Shown piece by piece: positions 32,057 to 44,200 of a DNA stretch of 64,000 bases. Location: positions 372,001 to 436,000 of the forward strand of contig NW_020167538.1 in the NCBI RefSeq assembly GCF_001641265.1, in the 5' to 3' direction. Within the stretch, counting starts at the first letter, position 1. Every line of letters starts with the position of its first letter. The translations under genes and the position numbers were made by a program. The stretch comes from Pseudogymnoascus destructans. Lineage: Eukaryota; Ascomycota; Leotiomycetes; Thelebolales; Thelebolaceae. Under the pieces are notes generated by a model. The model saw only the letters and a list, made by a program, of their open reading frames with translations. It did not search any database and was not told where the DNA came from.

Positions 32057-32833
32057 ATGCCAAACTTCCTCGACACAATCAAGCGCTCCTTCGTTGACGT
32101 CTCCATCAACAAGGACAAGGAGAATGCCATCAACACCTCCGAATTCCTCGAGGCCGCCGAGTCCCTCACCACCCTCTTCGGTATCCCGCTCACCCCTCCC
32201 CCGATCCGTTTCAGCTGCTGATATCCCCCTTTCTAGATGTTCTAGGTTCCGTGGCCTTTCAGCCCGTCAAGAACGACATGCTAGGTAACATCAAGGTACG
32301 AATTATCTCTTCTTCGCCCCCCAGGAGGTATTCAAGATACTTACCCCTCACCAGAAAATCCGCGACCGCCAGCTCGCCGCCCCTCTCGAATCCGAGACCC
32401 TCCAAGAGCTCGTCGTCAACGAGCTCAAGACCAAGAAGCACGTCGCCACCGAAGGCCTCATCTGGCTCGTCCGGTGCGTTTCCCTCCTCCCCCTCCCCCA
32501 ACCCCACCCCTCAATCAACCTAACTAACACCCCGCCAGCGGCCTCGACTTCACCTGCATCGCGCTCTCCCAGAACGTTCAACTCACCACCGAGGAGCTCT
32601 CCGTCTCCTTCCGCAATGCCTACGGCTCGACCCTCAAGCCCCACCACAGCTTTCTCGTCAAGCCCATCTTCAGCGCTGCCATGTCGGCATGCCCGTACCG
32701 CAAGGACTTCTACGTGAAGCTTGGGGATGACGAGGCGGCGGTGCACCAGGGACTGACGGTTTGGTTGAAGGCGCTGGAGACGCAGGTGGCTATCCTGAAG
32801 GGATTCTTGGACAGGCCGGAGGCGAAGTGGTAG
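32057..32833 (+). CDS. Glycolipid transfer protein, HET-C2 type
   Basis: Carries glycosphingolipids between membranes in the cytosol. Four exons: 32057-32180, 32237-32295, 32355-32473 and 32539-32833, 198 residues, close to the single-domain HET-C2/GLTP length. Start MPNFLDTIKRSF was chosen because of its CACAATGCC context and because the GLTP fold begins directly after it. The head-group-binding residues expected in GLTP are visible: the Asp/Asn/Lys set in KNDMLGNIKKIRD, the Trp in EGLIWLVRGLDF, and the His in LKPHHSFLVKP. ACPYRKDFYVKLGDD is a family hallmark. In Podospora the orthologue is the het-c incompatibility gene; whether it has that role here is unknown. A broken ankyrin-repeat gene lies 700 bases downstream on the other strand. 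Confidence 0.94.
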
Positions 32834-33550
32834 ATTGTGGGAGGGTGAGGGTGACGCGGGGGTGGAAAAATTATACTGGGTGGAAGTGCTGTGATTAGCT
32901 GTAACGGCCCGAGCATATATATGAAGCAATGAAAAGCACTGGTAGCTTACATTTTCCGTCAGGCATGACCTATGATATTTCATTTCCATGCTATCTTGGG
33001 TTCCGAAATCTATCGCCGCTGCACGCTAATATTTATACGGAACAGGGCAATGCAGTTTTACAAATCAAACGTTTGTATTGAGTGCAATTCTGGTGTAGGT
33101 GTTTCGCTGCAAGTCGACCAATTCCTAGAAAACTATCCTCATAACCATGAAGCCAAACTCCTAATGATGTCGATTTCCACCAACTCCCTCTGAGCTTCAT
33201 ACCAGGCAAAAGCATGAACAAGTCTCCGCAAGACAAACAAACCACTGCCACTGAAACTCAGATTGAGCAGTTCCCCAAACGCCGCTCTCGTAACCATGGA
33301 GCCAACCTCTCGATAATGCCCATTTCTCCCAACTCCCGCGGCGCTGTTTATACCAGGCAATGAGTGTGCGAGCCTTTGCAACGCAATAAAAACACAACCA
33401 TCGCGATAAAGATCCATCAGACATAGTAGCTTGACGACAATAAAGACCTGCCATTCTTACAGTCCTTTTTATTTCTTGTCGCCATAGTGGGTGCCTTGGT
33501 ACCAATCCCGCAGCAGGGGCCTGTTTTGACTGATCGTCTCAACCGGGACT
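32834..33550 (-). repeat. Diverged tandem duplication of about 150 bp, possibly once coding
   Basis: Two similar segments (about 33125-33245 and 33280-33400) share TAACCATG-AGCCAA and the text around TACCAGGCAA. The minus frame 33417-33139 is open through both, giving two copies of a pattern like FxxLxRLxHxxxxY...TRAAFGE. I cannot assign a family. It lies just behind the ankyrin pseudogene on the same strand and may be its decayed 3' part. Confidence 0.4.
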
Positions 33551-34660
33551 CTAGCTAGAGTTCAGGGTTGGCGCAAGGGCCCCCTTATTTTCCGCAGCAT
33601 AATCCAAGGCAGATTTACCCTTGTTATCCAGTATGTTGAAATCGGACCCGTAATCGAGGAGTAGCTTCGCATTAGCCAAATCCTCCCGTCTCCATTCTAG
33701 CTCATACTTATTGGAATTGCCCTCCGGGTCGTCCTGCACTTTGATTTCCACCCCTTGCTTAAGGAGGAGCAGATCCTCTTTGTTCAAACGCCCCTTTTTC
33801 GACAACAGCATGTAATGCAGTAGACCCTGAGTTATCCTGCAAGTCGACCAACGCGCCATGGCCAAGAAGGAGCTTCATCATGCCTGGATCGAGATGATTT
33901 AGCACTAGATGCAAGCAAGCCTGGCCACGTTCGTCTTGCTCATTGACCTCTGCACCATGCGACATGAGCAATTCCACTGTAGCTACAACGCCAAAAACCG
34001 CGGCGTGGTGTAAGAGGCTCCTGAATCCATCTTCGCCGTAATGCGCACCGACCAGTGCACCATGATCGAGGAGAAGCTTGGCCATGGCTAATCCATATGA
34101 TTTGTGTATTAGATATATTCGGGTAGGGTATATTTCATCTTTTCTGTCTGCTTTATTGAATTTTGTCTAGTATATGTAATTATCTCTTTTATTAGTAATG
34201 CGCCTTGTTCAAGGAGGAGCTTTGCTATATCTAGATCCGGCCGTTCTATTGGATCCGGCATTACGTCTGGATCTGGCTGCTCTGCAGCCATAAACAAAGG
34301 AGTTTTCCCCGTTCGTCCCGTACATTGACTGGCGCGCCGTAGTCGAGAAGTAACTTCACAGTTGGTAGACTGTATCCTGCGGCGGCGGTATGCAAAGGGG
34401 TTGCTGAATTAATATCCCTTGCCTCAGGGTCTGCACCACGCTCAAGCAAAAGTTTTATCATGGAAATGCCGGCTTCGCTGTTTTTCGAACAGGCAAAATG
34501 AAGAGGGGCTCCGTAATAATCGCATATTTCCCAGCTGGCGGATGTATCACAGGAATTCATATCGGCCCCGTGATCAAGCATAAGTGAAGAAATATCCTTC
34601 TCCGTCTCTAACTAGCTGGCGATCAAGGGAAGGATCTCAGGGGGCAATGCCTAGAATAAC
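33551..34660 (-). pseudogene. Ankyrin-repeat protein, broken
   Basis: Minus strand. An F-box-like start LPPEILPLIAS is followed by an in-frame TAG at 34612-34614. Then come at least six ankyrin units recognisable by G-A-D, TPLHTAAA and VKLLLDYGA patterns. The frame changes near 34290, around 34100 and near 33790; one of these could be an intron, but not all. The last part (NKGKSALDYAAENKGA) runs to TAG at 33551. Not functional as it stands. Such repeats occur in fungal NACHT-type receptors, but no NACHT domain is present in this window. Confidence 0.8.
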
Positions 34661-35247
34661 ATTTTCGAGAGATTGGCTGAGGAGAACGGTAAAGGGTTGG
34701 AAAGGGTTGGAAAGGCCTGTGGGAGACAAGCTAAGGAGCTGTGCTGACGCGTTTCGAGAACAAGCTTTGGTGAGGTTTTTGGTCATTATGTAACTAGATA
34801 ATGGATGCTCAGGTTTTATATCCTCGAGTGCAGCTATTGAAGTGTAAAAAATCACTCTGTCTTTCGAGTTGAATGTTGGGGGTTGTATTGGCAAACGGAG
34901 ACAAAGATAAAACGATTAATCAACAAAGAAATGACGGTTAACGCATTTCATATCACGCTGGTTTATCTATGGGCTATCACGTGGATTTATTCCTTCTTCC
35001 CGAACGAGAGGGTGAATCTGATCTAGAACTGAAGTGAATTGTTATTTAGAGAGGAGATGGTAAAGTTAGGCTGTAATTTACTGCCTTGTATATTAGGCCA
35101 CAATGAAACGAGATATCAACGTCATGCGTTTGCTTTTATGAACACACCAACAATGGATTGGACGAATTTATAAATAGAAAGACTTCAATTTTACCATGTT
35201 GACATATTATTAATTGGCCAAGCATTATTTCACCTAGGTGACGAGTT
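34661..35247. other. Intergenic region
   Basis: AT-rich, no gene supported. The minus frame 34894-34637 lacks motifs, although it could hold the lost first exon of the ankyrin gene. The right part is the promoter of the methyltransferase gene. Confidence 0.4.
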
Positions 35248-36793
35248 ATGAATTCTGATAAGAATATATACAAAAAGGACCTCGACTTCACAGAGTTGGC
35301 GTCCCAAGATGCCGAATTTAAGAGCATGTAAGTGTGTTTCGATTACTCTATTTCAGCTGCAATACTTGATTTCAAAGCATTCCAATTATTTCACATATCC
35401 CCATACTGAAGCCTCTCTCCCTTAGCCTAAAGCCAAACGGCCAAGTTGATTTCAGCGACCCCAAATCCGTCCAACAACTCACCAAGTCCCTCCTAAAACG
35501 AGACTTTGGCTTGAAGCTCGACCTCCCACCTGACAGACTATGTCCCGCTGTTGGTCCCTTCGTCTCCTTATCTCGCGACCCCTTACCATACTCACATAAT
35601 CCAGGTCCCAAACCGCCTCAACTACCTCCTCTGGATCCAAGACCTTCTCGACACCAGCACCCCCTCCCCGTCTCTCACCGACACTCACGATTCCTCCCGT
35701 CCCGTCATCGGTCTAGATATTGGCACAGGAGCAAGCGCCATCTACCCCCTCCTCGGCTGCTCGCACTACCCGACCTGGCGCTTCGCCTGCACTGGTATTC
35801 CTTCTCGCTCAACCCATCCCAACTTTTCCATGTCACGAGGAACCTAACAGACGCAGACACCGACCCGCACAGCCTCACCTTCGCCCGCCAAAACATCGCC
35901 CAAAACAACCTCTCAAACCGGATTCGGCTCCTCCAAACCGAGCCGGATGGTCCCCTTCTCCCACTCGACGATTTAGGACTTGACACGTAACTCCCCCTTC
36001 CCTCAGATCTCAGGCATAGGAAGCTAACCTCTCACGAAGAATCGACTTCACCCTCACCAACCCCCCCTTCTTCACCTCTTCCTCTGACCTCCTCGCCTCC
36101 GCCACCTTGAAATCCAGACCCCCATCCAGCGTCTGCACGGGCGCACAGTCTGAAATGGTATCCCCCGGCGGTGAAACCGCGTTCGTCGCCCGCATGATCG
36201 CTGAGTCTGTCCCGCTGGGTCAGCGCGTAAGGTGGTTTACGGCGCAGTTGGGGAAGTTGGGGAGTGTAGCGACCGTTGTTGCGGAGTTGAAGAAAGCGGG
36301 GGTGAAGAATTGGGCGCTGGGGGAGTTGGTCCAGGGACGGACGAAGAGGTGGGTTGTGGGATGGAGTCGGGGGGGCTGGAGGCCTGCGGTTAGAGTGGCT
36401 AGGGGGGCGGTGGGTGTGACGGGGGCAGATCTGCCGTTTCCTAGTGAGGCAGTAGCTGTCAAGGTTGTAGTGGAGGCCGGGGAGGTAGGGAGGAGGGTTA
36501 ATGAGGCAGTTGCGGGGTTGGGGGGGAAGTGGAAGTGGGATGCGGATAGTGGGGTGGGAGTAGGGTTTGTGGCGAGGAATACGTGGTCGAGGGCTGCGAG
36601 GAGGAAGGGAGGGAGTGTAGAGGAGGAGGGGGATGATATGGCGTTTGGGTTTCGGATTTATGTGAGGGAGGTGCCTGGGGAGGGGGATAGGTCAGCGGAG
36701 ACGGAGGTTATGGTGAGATGGCTGAAGGGTGATGATAGCGTATTGTTTGAGAGCTTTTGCGGGATGATAAAGAGGAAGGTGGAGGCTCAGTAG
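35248..36793 (+). CDS. METTL16-type N6-adenine RNA methyltransferase
   Basis: SAM-dependent enzyme of the family that methylates the A of U6 snRNA (human METTL16, fission yeast Mtl16). Five exons: 35248-35327, 35426-35549, 35605-35794, 35851-35986 and 36040-36793; 427 residues with consistent phases. Visible motifs: the N-terminal QVDFSDPKSVQQLTKSLLKR and PNRLNYLLWIQDLL typical of this family, SAM motif I as LDIGTGASAIYPLLG, and the catalytic NPPF in FTLTNPPFFTS. SPGGETAFVARMI follows, as expected. The C-terminal 150 residues are Gly/Val/Arg-rich and poorly conserved. Intron 2 uses a GTTGGT donor, unusual but phase-compatible. Confidence 0.93.
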
Positions 36794-38700
36794 CGTCCAT
36801 GTCGGTTTGTTGCTGAAGCATATCCGGAGGGGATGTCAATCCCAGACTTATTCAGGGGAATAACTAAAACTAGCAAAGTTCTTTTGGGGAATCTGAATTC
36901 CTGGTTTGCAGTAAGAATAAAGGTTCCGGCCAGGCGATATTTATTACGACGATGGTTAAATGTAGTTTCCAAGGGGCCGTGGGTTTTATTGTTGTTGTCG
37001 ATAATTTATAACTTCACATTGATTATTTTTTACGAAAAGAACGAGAAAATAAAAAAATTCAACAAAACCAGTTTTTATTTTTAACTGTGGCTCTTCTACC
37101 ACAATAGATTATTTTTTATAAAAACAATAATATCTTGAACCAAATAATAGCTCTCTAATCTTGCATTGGTACACGTAAACCCTCCATTGACCAGAAAATT
37201 GGCCTTCAGGGGTAATCTCATACCAATTCTTAACACTCCAAACCTCACAGGGAATGTGCTGAACCGCCAACCGGACCCCTACAATTTCCTCAGAACAGTC
37301 CCCGCGGAGACTCCAAAGCGTTGCATCGCAACCTATAAGAACCATCGCGTGGCCAGACAGCTGATTCTCATAGGCCATATCTATTTCTATCAAGAATCAC
37401 CATATCAAGGTTCCACCGCACAATCACCACCTCAACCCGCATCCACCTCTCCGCCCCCAAACCAGCTTAAACAAACAAGCTTCCCCTCATCCTCATACCC
37501 CCCAACCGAGCGAAATCAAGAACAAACCTGCAGCTGCGACCCAAACCAACGCGACTCCACATGACTGAACACGCCGACCACCACAGCTCACCCCGCTCTA
37601 TCACGACAACGTGCAACACCAGCACCGCATCTGCAATTTCAGCTATCACAAAACCATGGGCGTGCGATGCGAGGGCGTTTTTCTGCCCGGAGACCCCGGC
37701 AATAGGGGAGGAGAGGTAAATCGCCTGTTAATTCCTATACAGACTTTCAAGTCCTACTTGGTAGCATCAGGTCCTATCTGGTATTATAAAGTCCTATCCA
37801 GTATCATCAAGTCCCACCAGTTCCAGCACTCTTTCCAGTCCCAGCAGCACTGCCGTGCCGCCCCTCAGTTCCAAGTGTAAGGAACATTACAAACCATTCC
37901 TCGCACAGCATCAACGCCCCGACAGCGGCACTTTCTGCCGAGACCAACAGAGGAGGGGAGGGCAAGATAGGGTGTGATTCAGCGCTGCAAACACAACGGC
38001 GCGGAAAGTGTCTTTCCGGCGAGTCTGGTGTGCGACGGGAGTAGTATGTCGGGATGGACTTGGGGACACTGGTGTGTTACGAGGGGAGCTGGGGAGGAGG
38101 GGTTTCAAAGGGCAGACAGGGGGTTCCTTTGTGTTGGAACCCTCGGTGTTGGAATTGTGCGACGGGATGGTTTGTGGTATTTCCGAGGAGGGGGATCGGG
38201 TCGCGCGGGGGGTAGGGAAAAAGGCAAAACCAAACTTCCGGTCGGGAGTGTGAGCTCGAGCCGAGCCAGCGTATCGGGCTCCCAGTACGACTTTCTCCTT
38301 TCCGAAAGTTGAGACGTTGTAGAGTAGTCCTCATTTCCTTCCATTCCATCGCAGTCTCGCCCAACGCTCGTCCCGCGCACGCCCCTGCCCACGGGACATG
38401 CCTTGTCGAGGGCGAGGACGCAGATCGAATGCACACTGCTGCGCGCCAGCAGCGGGACCAACCATCGCGTCCCAACCAACCATCCACCCCAGAGCAGTCT
38501 CACCGCAGAGCTCGCCGGCGAGGCCACTCGCGCCATGTCTCGGTCGCGCACACGTTCCCCTGCCTCGGAAACGGTGCGACGACAGTGCTGCATGGGAACG
38601 TGATGTCACGCCAATGGCGAGGGAGGTTGGGAGAGCAAGATAGAGAGGGGGGGAGGGGGGCGAGAGGTCGAGAGAGAGAGAGAGGAGAGGGGAGATAGGA
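36794..38700. other. Intergenic region, one doubtful small frame
   Basis: No gene is convincing. The minus frame 37393-37109 (94 codons, with GHAMVLIGCDATLWSLRG) has balanced amino-acid usage and no stop, so it could be a small protein or exon, but has no family signature and no clear start context. Short CCTAT(C)AAGTCC repeats occur around 37750-37830. Confidence 0.35.
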
Positions 38701-38711
38701 GAGGGGAGATA

Positions 38712-38818
38712 GGAGATGAGAGTTTGTAGATGAGAGTTTGTAGATGAGAGTTTGTAGATGGAGTTTGTAGATGAGAGTTTGTAGATGAGAGTTTGTAGAT
38801 GAGAGTTTGTAGATGAGA
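38712..38818. repeat. 14 bp minisatellite
   Basis: GATGAGAGTTTGTA repeated about seven times, one unit missing two bases at 38758, preceded by a GA-rich tract (38640-38710). Confidence 0.9.
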
Positions 38819-41800
38819 CACTATACCTCCGGTCCTGTACTCCCTGTCGTCTCACAGTACGTGACGTGAGGGGTGGTGGAAGGATGTGCTTTACCTCCGC
38901 TGGCACTCGAGCTGGGCATCTGGCTGGCTGGGCTGGTCCTCTGGATGGCCGGGCTGGAAGGTCTGAACGTCGTGCGATGGGAGGTGCCGCTCCACGGCCG
39001 CTACTGTAGCCTTACTCGCGGGACTCAGTTCCACAGAAACCCAGATCGGGTCGACCTTGGATGCGGGGGCTGGTCTCAGAGCTTACTCCGCGCGCTGATC
39101 CTGCTCTGTCTCTCTCCCGCGAGACTCCGCGTGCGGTGCTGTGCGTGGTGTGCGGGCGGCGGGCGTGTCTCGAGAGCTGTGTCTGCGCTGTCTCGCTCAC
39201 CTGCTCGATCGCGATGGGAGGGGGGGACGGGGATGGTGGTGGTGTGACGATTGTGTAGCTGTGGGTTTCCGAGGGCGGTGGTGGCGGGTCTGCGGTGCTA
39301 CTCTTGTGTCTCGGTCATGGACTGCTGGTGGTGGGCGGGTAGAGGTCTGGATTGGTATCTGAACCTGGAGAGAGAGGTCTTCGTGCCTGGCAGGTGTGCG
39401 CGCTATTGGCTCTCGCTGCCGTTGTTTTCTCATCACCTTTTCCGATATCACGATCCCATCACGTTCGAGTCCCTTTTTCCCCCCTTCCTCCCGGCTCAAC
39501 CTTCCCCCCTTCCTCCCGGCTCAACCTTCCCCCCTTCCTCCCGGCTCAACCTTCCCCCCTTCCTCCCGGCTCAACCTTCCCTCCTTCCTCCTTCCTCCTT
39601 CCCTCCTTCCCTCCTTCCCTCCTTCCCTCCTTCCCTCCTTCCCTCCTTCCCTCCTTCCCTCCTTCCCTCCTTTCCGAGCTACTCCGAGCTATCCCAAGCC
39701 ACCCCCAAGCGACACTTCCAAGCTCCCGAGCTTGGCCTTCCTTTCCCAAGGTAACCGCCAGCTGCGGTGCTCGTCCTTGTCCTCCGACCCGCTCCAACAT
39801 AACCTCTGAGACAGCGCCCGCGCACGGTCCCCACCCGTTCCGTGACCCATCCCCGCGGCGAACGGACGGCGGGCGCCGCCGTTAGATCCCATATCACCAT
39901 CGGCGATCGCGCCCGCCGGAGATGAGACAGCGCTAGGAGCAGTGGATTTCCCAGTCAGTTGGTTGGACGGCATTGTACTCTTTGTATCCATTGTGGTACC
40001 AGTGACTATTCGGGACAGTACAATAGTGTTGTACCACCCGCGCAGGACAGGATCGAACAGGGGGTTTTGCAGCAAAGTATTGCATCAAGTACTGCATCGA
40101 GTATATTGCAGTTTTGTACTCTACGGTATCCGGTACTAGATATAGCCAGCCATACTCTATACTCGAGGTACTCGAAGTTCTGGTTAGCGTACCCCCACTA
40201 GCGCCCGAAGCAAGCGCACGGACTCCGAAGCCAATTGGCCGGGATGCGTGACAAATACCTCTAGCAGAACAGCGGGCGGCGAGGCTGTTTTGGGGATAGA
40301 CCGCGTGTGGGCGGCTGAGGGGCGGCAGGGCGAGTGTGGTCAGGCTGAACAATTTTGTGTGGTGGGAAGGGAGTCATTTCGAGGGAAAGGGGGTGTGAAG
40401 GGGGCAAGAAAGGGGACGAGAGGGTTGTGCCTTTTCAGTTCACCGAGCCGAACTGAACTGCGACTCAACTGAACTCTCAACTGAACTCTCAACTGAACTG
40501 AACTGAACTGAACTGGACCAAGCTCTCCCCTTCCCTTCCCCTTTTCCCCCTGCCCGAACCCAGGGGGGAAAAAACCAGAACCAGCGCCCCTCGCCCCTCG
40601 CGCCCTTAACCCCCTTCCTCTCGCATCAGCTAGAAAACGACACACCCCCCTTCCATCCCTCACCTCGCCGCCCCTACCCCCAGCATCGCATTCTCCCCCT
40701 TCCACGCCTCAAGCGCAGTCAGCTGTCTCCCCCGCGCCACCTCCGCCAAGCAATCCCCATATCCCCATCCGGCCTCACGGCGCCCGATCCATCGCGTCCC
40801 CCCGCCTCAAAATCACTAGCCCAGCCGCCTCCTCGGGGATCAGCAGCACCATCACCGGCGCCCCTCCCCGCCGGCCGACAGACGCACAACCACCAGCGGC
40901 GATACACGCACCGACACCGTCGATCGAGCGGGAGTGCGCTATGGGCGGGTACATGAGACATGCAGCCGGTGGCGGGGCGACGTCAGGAGTGCTGGGGCTA
41001 CTAGGACTGGGGCTACAGTACTAACACTACTGGAACCACAGCCACACTACCTCAACGCTACCAAAACTACCGCCTCCCCCCATCACCACCGGCATCATCC
41101 CCAAAAGAGAACTCTGACGCCTCCCCCTCCCCCGTCGCGCCTTATGTGTGTCAGGCACGGGATCTCTATTTTTTTTTTTTTTTTTTTTTTTGATTCCACT
41201 ACTCTGCCCTACATCGAGGAGGTGGGGGTGCATGATCTTGGCTCTCCCTTGGCTCTCTGCCCGAGGATAGCAATAATGGGAAGAGGGAGGGGGAAATTAG
41301 GGTGCCCCTTACTTGACTTTGCGCGGGTAAGCGTGCTGTGGTGTGTGCTTGTACCTTACCTTATCTTGATTTCGCCTTGCATGCCGCTGCTCTGCTACTG
41401 TATGTACGGCGTATAGTACAGAGCTGCTGCTGTAGCTTCCCTGGGAGCTGGCGCTGGCGCGGATCGGTTTAGATCGCGGTCTACACTGCGGCGCTGTTTT
41501 GCGACGGCGAAGGTTAATACGCGCGCTGCGCTATGTTGGGCCAAGGGGCCATAATACTCCCCACAATACTACGAAAAGTACGCGCACGCACAGTCCGCAG
41601 CACCAACGCGGGCCATACGCAGCTCCCCTCCCCCATCCCTAGCCCATCCATTCCCGGCCGGCACCTCCATCGCCCATCCACTCCGTACCAAAGAAAGCAA
41701 ACCCCGAGAGAGCCCACAGCATTGAGCACCAGCAAGGGAAAAAAACCAATACAGGCACAGCCACGCACAGAGCCGGAGCGGAGATACCGCAGCGGCACCG

Positions 41801-44200
41801 GCAGCACCGGCAGCACCGGCAGCACGTTCCTCCCCCCCGACGCCACCCCTGCACGGCCGGCACGGCACCGGATCAGCTGCGCAAGGGTAGAGGACCAGCA
41901 GAGGAATAGCGAGGACCAGCGAGGACCAGCGAGGACCAGCGAGGACCAGCAGAGGACCAGCAGAGGACTAGCGAGGGCGGCGCTGCAAGATGGGAGGCGA
42001 TCATAGATATGAAGGAGATCGCAGTGTATAGCTTATCCTATCGCGGGAGAGTTGCATACTAAACAGTCGCAGGCCAGCTCGAGTCTGGCAAGGGCGGGTA
42101 TCTGGATTTGGACGTCGTTGTCTAAATGGGGATTGACTCTGGGTATGTCCACCCCCCCCGTCTAGCTGGCGGCGATCGATCGGGCGGTGGTGGTGGGTGG
42201 GATGGAATGGTGGTGGGTGGGATGGAATGGAGGTGGGTGGGATGGAATGGAAGTGGGTGGGATGGAATGGAAGTGGGATGGGGGATGGGGAGATGAGATG
42301 GTGGTGGTGGTGGTGGTGGCTGACTGACAGTGGTGGTGGCTGCCGCTGATGGTTCTGTTTTGGAGAGGGTATGTGTTGTGGATGGGTGGGTGGATGGGTG
42401 GGTGGATGGGTGGGTGGAGGGATGGGGTGGGTGGATCGTGTCGGTGGTGCTGGTGAAGGAGATGGCTCCGAAGGCGCGCCGTTGCGTCGGCATGTCCATC
42501 TATCCTGTCGCCTAGCAGTCACAGTACAAGTACTCCATCGTATTGGACTGCATGTACTGTACCGTCATCTCTTCGTTCTCTTCTTTCTCCCCCTTCTCTT
42601 CGTTCTCTTCGTTCTCTTCGTTCTCTTCGTTCTCTTCGTTCTCCCCCTTCTCTTCGTTCTCTCCCTTCTCCCTTCTCCCTTCTCCCTTCTCCCTTCTCCC
42701 TTCTCCCTTCTCCCTTCTCCCTTCCCTCCCTTCCTCACCCTCAAGCTGCATAATGGCGCTAACCCACTTCGAGCTGCGTGGTCCTCGCCGTTCTTTCCGT
42801 TTTGGGGACCCCTGCGATGCTGTGGTGTGTTGTGCTGAGCTGTGGTGTGTCTGGCTGTGTCTGGCTATGTCTGGCTGTGTCTCTGTCTGGCTGTGTCTCT
42901 GTCTGGCTGTGTCTCTGTCTGGCTCTGTCTGGCTGTGTCTGGCTGTGTCTGGCTGTGCTGTGGTGAGGCGTACACAGGGATAATAATGCAGTGAGCCTTG
43001 TTGACGCCCATCCCTGCCCGTCCGGTACGCGGGTGCATGCACGGTACATCTCCATTCCCCCATCCCCGGCTCCATCGCTCCCTGGTCCCATCCCTGGTTC
43101 TCCTTGGTCCTCCCTGGTCCCATCCCTGGTCCCATCCCCATCCTCATCCCTATCCCCATCCCCATCCCCGTCCTCATCCCTATCCCTATCCCCATCCCCA
43201 TCCCCATCCTCATCCCTATCCCCATCCCCATCCCCCTTGTCCACCCATCGACCGACCGACCGACCGACCGACCCATCGCATCCGCGCCCACATAACCCCA
43301 TCCGTCATCGGGTCATCGGGTCATCGGGTCATCGGTCCCATGTACTTAATCTTGCTTAGAGTGGTCGTCTGTCTCTGGAACTATAGGAGCTATAGGGCTA
43401 GCGGGAGGGAAACTACCGTCTACTGTAATAAGGAATAGATATTCTCCACCCTCCACTCCCACACTCCTCATCTCCTCCTCCTCATCTCCTCCTCTTCCTC
43501 ATCTCCTCCTCCTCATCACCTCCTCCTCCTCATCTCCTCCTCCTCCTCATCTCCTCCTCCTCCTCATCTCCTCCTCCCCCTCATCTCCTCCTCATCTCCT
43601 CCTTCCCTCCCCACTTCCCTCCTCCCCTTGCTTCATCCCTGCACGTCAGTTTCGTCAGTTCATATCGCAATACTTGCCCATTCCCTTACTCCAGTTGTAC
43701 TGGTAAACCCCTCCCATCCCTCATCCTGCCTGTTTCTCTATCCTGTTTCTCCTTCCCTCCTCTTATTCTCTTAATTCTCTTATTCCTCTCCCCCTCTATC
43801 CCACATCACCACCATCACCACCATCACCACCTCCCATCCTCTTCTCTCCCCCTGCTTCCTCCCCTTCCTCATCCATCCACCACCTCCACCTCCTCCAAGA
43901 AACTCAACTCCACCTACCCACTTCTAGCCGTTACTCTTGCCTCTTCTGCCTTGCTACCTCCCTTTCTGTACCCGACATGGGTTTGTCCTCCGCCTCAACA
44001 TGACTTTATGGCTTTTTACTATGTACTTTCTACTTTCCTACTTTCCTTCCACTTACCCCCGGTACCGAGTTACCTCCCACCGGTACTTGATCTACTTTGG
44101 GTTACATAAATATCCACCCATCTCCTCCCCCCTACCCCCTCCCCCCTCCCCCCCAATCGACCTCCACCCCCCCCCCCCCACCCCAATAAAAAAAATGCCC
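38819..44200. repeat. Microsatellite-rich belt upstream of medA
   Basis: About 5 kb with repeated simple-sequence tracts and no supported gene. Examples: 24 bp unit CCCCTTCCTCCCGGCTCAAC x4 (39475-39580), CTCCTTCC run (39585-39672), ACTGAACTCTCA (40450-40513), a run of 23 T (41169-41191), AGCACCGGC (41785-41822), GAGGACCAGC (41898-41965), GGGTGGGATGGAATGG (42195-42280), TTCTCTTCG and CCCTTCT (42565-42730), TCTGGCTGTG (42845-42958), CCATCCCCATCC (43120-43240), CATCTCCTCCTCC (43445-43615). The long open frames drawn across these tracts are products of the repeats. Confidence 0.85.

Noticed and set aside
39251..39885. Proline-rich frames of up to 177 codons
   Set aside because: All three frames are open through the same CT-rich minisatellite, so openness carries no coding evidence.
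41169..41191. Run of 23 T as a terminator or poly(A) tail of a retrocopy
   Set aside because: No gene on either strand ends there and no target duplication flanks it; treated as a simple repeat.
42512..43301. 259-codon minus frame and several other long frames at 42.0-43.4 kb
   Set aside because: Made of GMGMGIGMR-, EENEENEE- or PHPHP-type repeats produced by microsatellites; no conserved domain and frames open on both strands.
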